Below are positions 62,064 to 64,000 of a stretch of 64,000 nucleotides of DNA, piece by piece (position 1 is the stretch's first letter; every line of letters starts with the position of its first letter). The stretch is from Actinocatenispora sp963815125. Lineage in GTDB: Bacteria; Actinomycetota; Actinomycetes; Mycobacteriales; Micromonosporaceae. A program made the translations under genes and the position numbers. The stretch lies in assembly GCA_963815125.1 (NCBI GenBank), contig CAWFFM010000003.1:434001-498000 (forward strand), in the 5' to 3' direction. Below the pieces are notes generated by a model. It worked only from the letters and a program-made list of their open reading frames with translations, ran no database searches and was not told the origin of the DNA.

Positions 62064-62417
62064 GTGGCGCAGAAGGTACAGGTCCTCCTCGTTGACGACC
62101 TGGACGGGGGGGAAGCCGAAGAGACGGTTAAGTTCGGCCTCGACGGCACGAACTACGAGATCGATCTCTCCGACTCCAATGCACACGCGCTGCGTGATGC
62201 GCTGGCTCAATATGTGGGTGTCGCCCGCAAAGTGGGTCGGGCCTCCGCAGTACGCGGGGTCGCACCGCGAAATCGTGGTGCGTCGTCGGCCACCAGTGAC
62301 CGTGAGCAGAATCGCGCCATTCGGGAGTGGGCGAAGCGTAAGGGGCTGGAGATCTCCGACCGGGGTCGGATCTCCCAGGAAATCGTCGACCGTTACCACG
62401 CGGAAGCCGGTCGCTGA
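62064..62417 (+). CDS. lsr2: Lsr2 nucleoid-associated protein (H-NS-like)
   Basis: GTG 62064 (AGAAGGGA upstream) gives 117 residues starting VAQKVQVLLVDDLDGGEAEE. The N-terminal dimerisation domain (TVKFGLDGTNYEIDLSDSNA) and C-terminal AT-hook-like domain (REWAKRKGLEISDRGRISQE, with the RGR minor-groove motif) are complete. Lsr2 bridges DNA and silences A/T-rich, often horizontally acquired, genes. Its place before clpC is conserved in actinobacteria. Confidence 0.97.
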   Translation: MAQKVQVLLVDDLDGGEAEETVKFGLDGTNYEIDLSDSNAHALRDALAQYVGVARKVGRASAVRGVAPRNRGASSATSDREQNRAIREWAKRKGLEISDRGRISQEIVDRYHAEAGR

Positions 62418-62995
62418 GCGGCCGACCAAGGCAAAGGCGGCCGGGCCCAGCCGCCGTCAGATCAGCGGAAGCACCTCAGTGGAAGTCCGGGACGCCGACG
62501 GCGCCCGGACTTCGCTGTCTGTTTCTTCCCGACCGGGTCCTTCCCGAACGGGTCCTTCGCCGAGGTGGCAGTTCGGCCCCGGCCAGGACGCCGCCGGCGG
62601 ACGGCCCTGGGGGTATGGCGGGTTGCGGAGGCACGCGGTCGGAAACATCGAAACGCCTAGGTAGGCATAGACACGACATAACGTTCGGATCAGATTTCGC
62701 TCTGGGCGTACAGCCATGCTGCCTGGAACACCCTGCGGCCGACCGTGGTTGACCCATACATCCTGTACATCAGCAGTACAAGGCCCGGTTACGAGCCCGG
62801 CGGACGGCCCGCCGTACCGGTCTCGGCCAGCGCAGCGACGTTGCCGGACCAGGAGAAGTCAGCACTCAGCGATAGAGTGATGACACGGGCACCAGCAGGT
62901 GTTCGAGGCAGAGGTGTTCGTGAGGCTCGCTCCCCAAGAGCGACGAGTGCCCCGGCAGGGCCGCAGGGGCACGAGCACGTGAGGAGCACGAAGGA
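62418..62995. other. Leader region between lsr2 and clpC
   Basis: No gene is seen in these 578 bp. A likely clpC promoter is near 62748 (GTTGACCCATACATCCTGTA). It partly overlaps the inverted repeat TGTAC-ATCAGCA-GTACA (about 62763-62779). A purine-rich leader with GGTGTTCG and GAGCACGTGAGGAGCACGAAGG precedes the start. A ClgR-type operator was looked for but not convincingly found. Confidence 0.45.

Positions 62996-64000
<1,005 letters not shown>

Noticed and set aside
62418..62995. ClgR operator upstream of clpC
   Set aside because: No convincing ClgR-type palindrome was found by eye; a motif scan would be needed.

Overview
This is a high-GC window with GTG starts, few T-tailed terminators, Lsr2, an Scr1/DUF397 regulator pair and the gene orders ppa-dacB-(DUF2342)-tilS-hpt-ftsH-folE-fol and panC-nadBC-coaX-lsr2-clpC. 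Together these point to a filamentous actinobacterium, most likely of the family Micromonosporaceae. Genus and species cannot be read from the sequence alone.

Layout. 0-2.5 kb: accessory DNA (XRE/DUF5753 regulator, DUF397 partner, four tiny unknown genes) lying against the 3' end of a tRNA-Thr(CGU) gene. 2.7-6.6 kb: a MarR-GNAT fusion, a repeat-rich intergenic block, a sulfotransferase-like gene and an acyl-CoA ligase. 6.6-18.3 kb: conserved housekeeping genes (ppa, a very long D,D-carboxypeptidase, a DUF2342 metalloprotease, tilS, hpt, ftsH, folE), with a GlxA-type regulator inserted between tilS and hpt. 18.4-33.9 kb: an island separating folE from folP-folB-folK. It carries an SDR/AraC pair, a GntR regulator, a GNAT, a nucleotidyltransferase, and a minus-strand type IV secretion-like operon (VirB2-, VirB3/PrgI-, VirB4-, VirB6- and VirB8-like proteins and a lysozyme/M23 protein), with a ribbon-helix-helix gene divergent from it. 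No relaxase, VirD4 coupling ATPase or integrase is present. The VirB6-like gene and a small membrane-protein gene at the distal end are broken by several frameshifts, so the system looks to be decaying or at least incomplete.

33.9-38.5 kb: the rest of folate synthesis, DUF3180, an orphan permease-like protein and small proteins. 38.6-42.4 kb: a glycine-betaine/choline-type (OpuC-like) ABC importer with divergent halves. 42.7-48.9 kb: a complete oligopeptide-type ABC importer closed by a strong hairpin terminator. 49-54.5 kb: a lone NuoD paralogue close to a MidA/NDUFAF7-family methyltransferase gene, an internally deleted alpha/beta-hydrolase remnant, and a NarL-type two-component system. 54.6-60 kb: pantothenate/NAD/CoA genes (DUF2520 protein, panC, nadB, nadC, coaX; no panD or nadA next to them). 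60-64 kb: a methyltransferase, a long gene-free stretch, lsr2, and the start of clpC, which runs off the end.

The most interesting items are the orphan T4SS island inside the folate cluster with its broken VirB6-like gene, the NuoD/MidA neighbourhood, the carboxypeptidase with a roughly 700-residue acidic cytoplasmic tail, and the MarR-GNAT fusion with a repeat-expanded loop. All functions are read from protein motifs by eye. No database search was possible.
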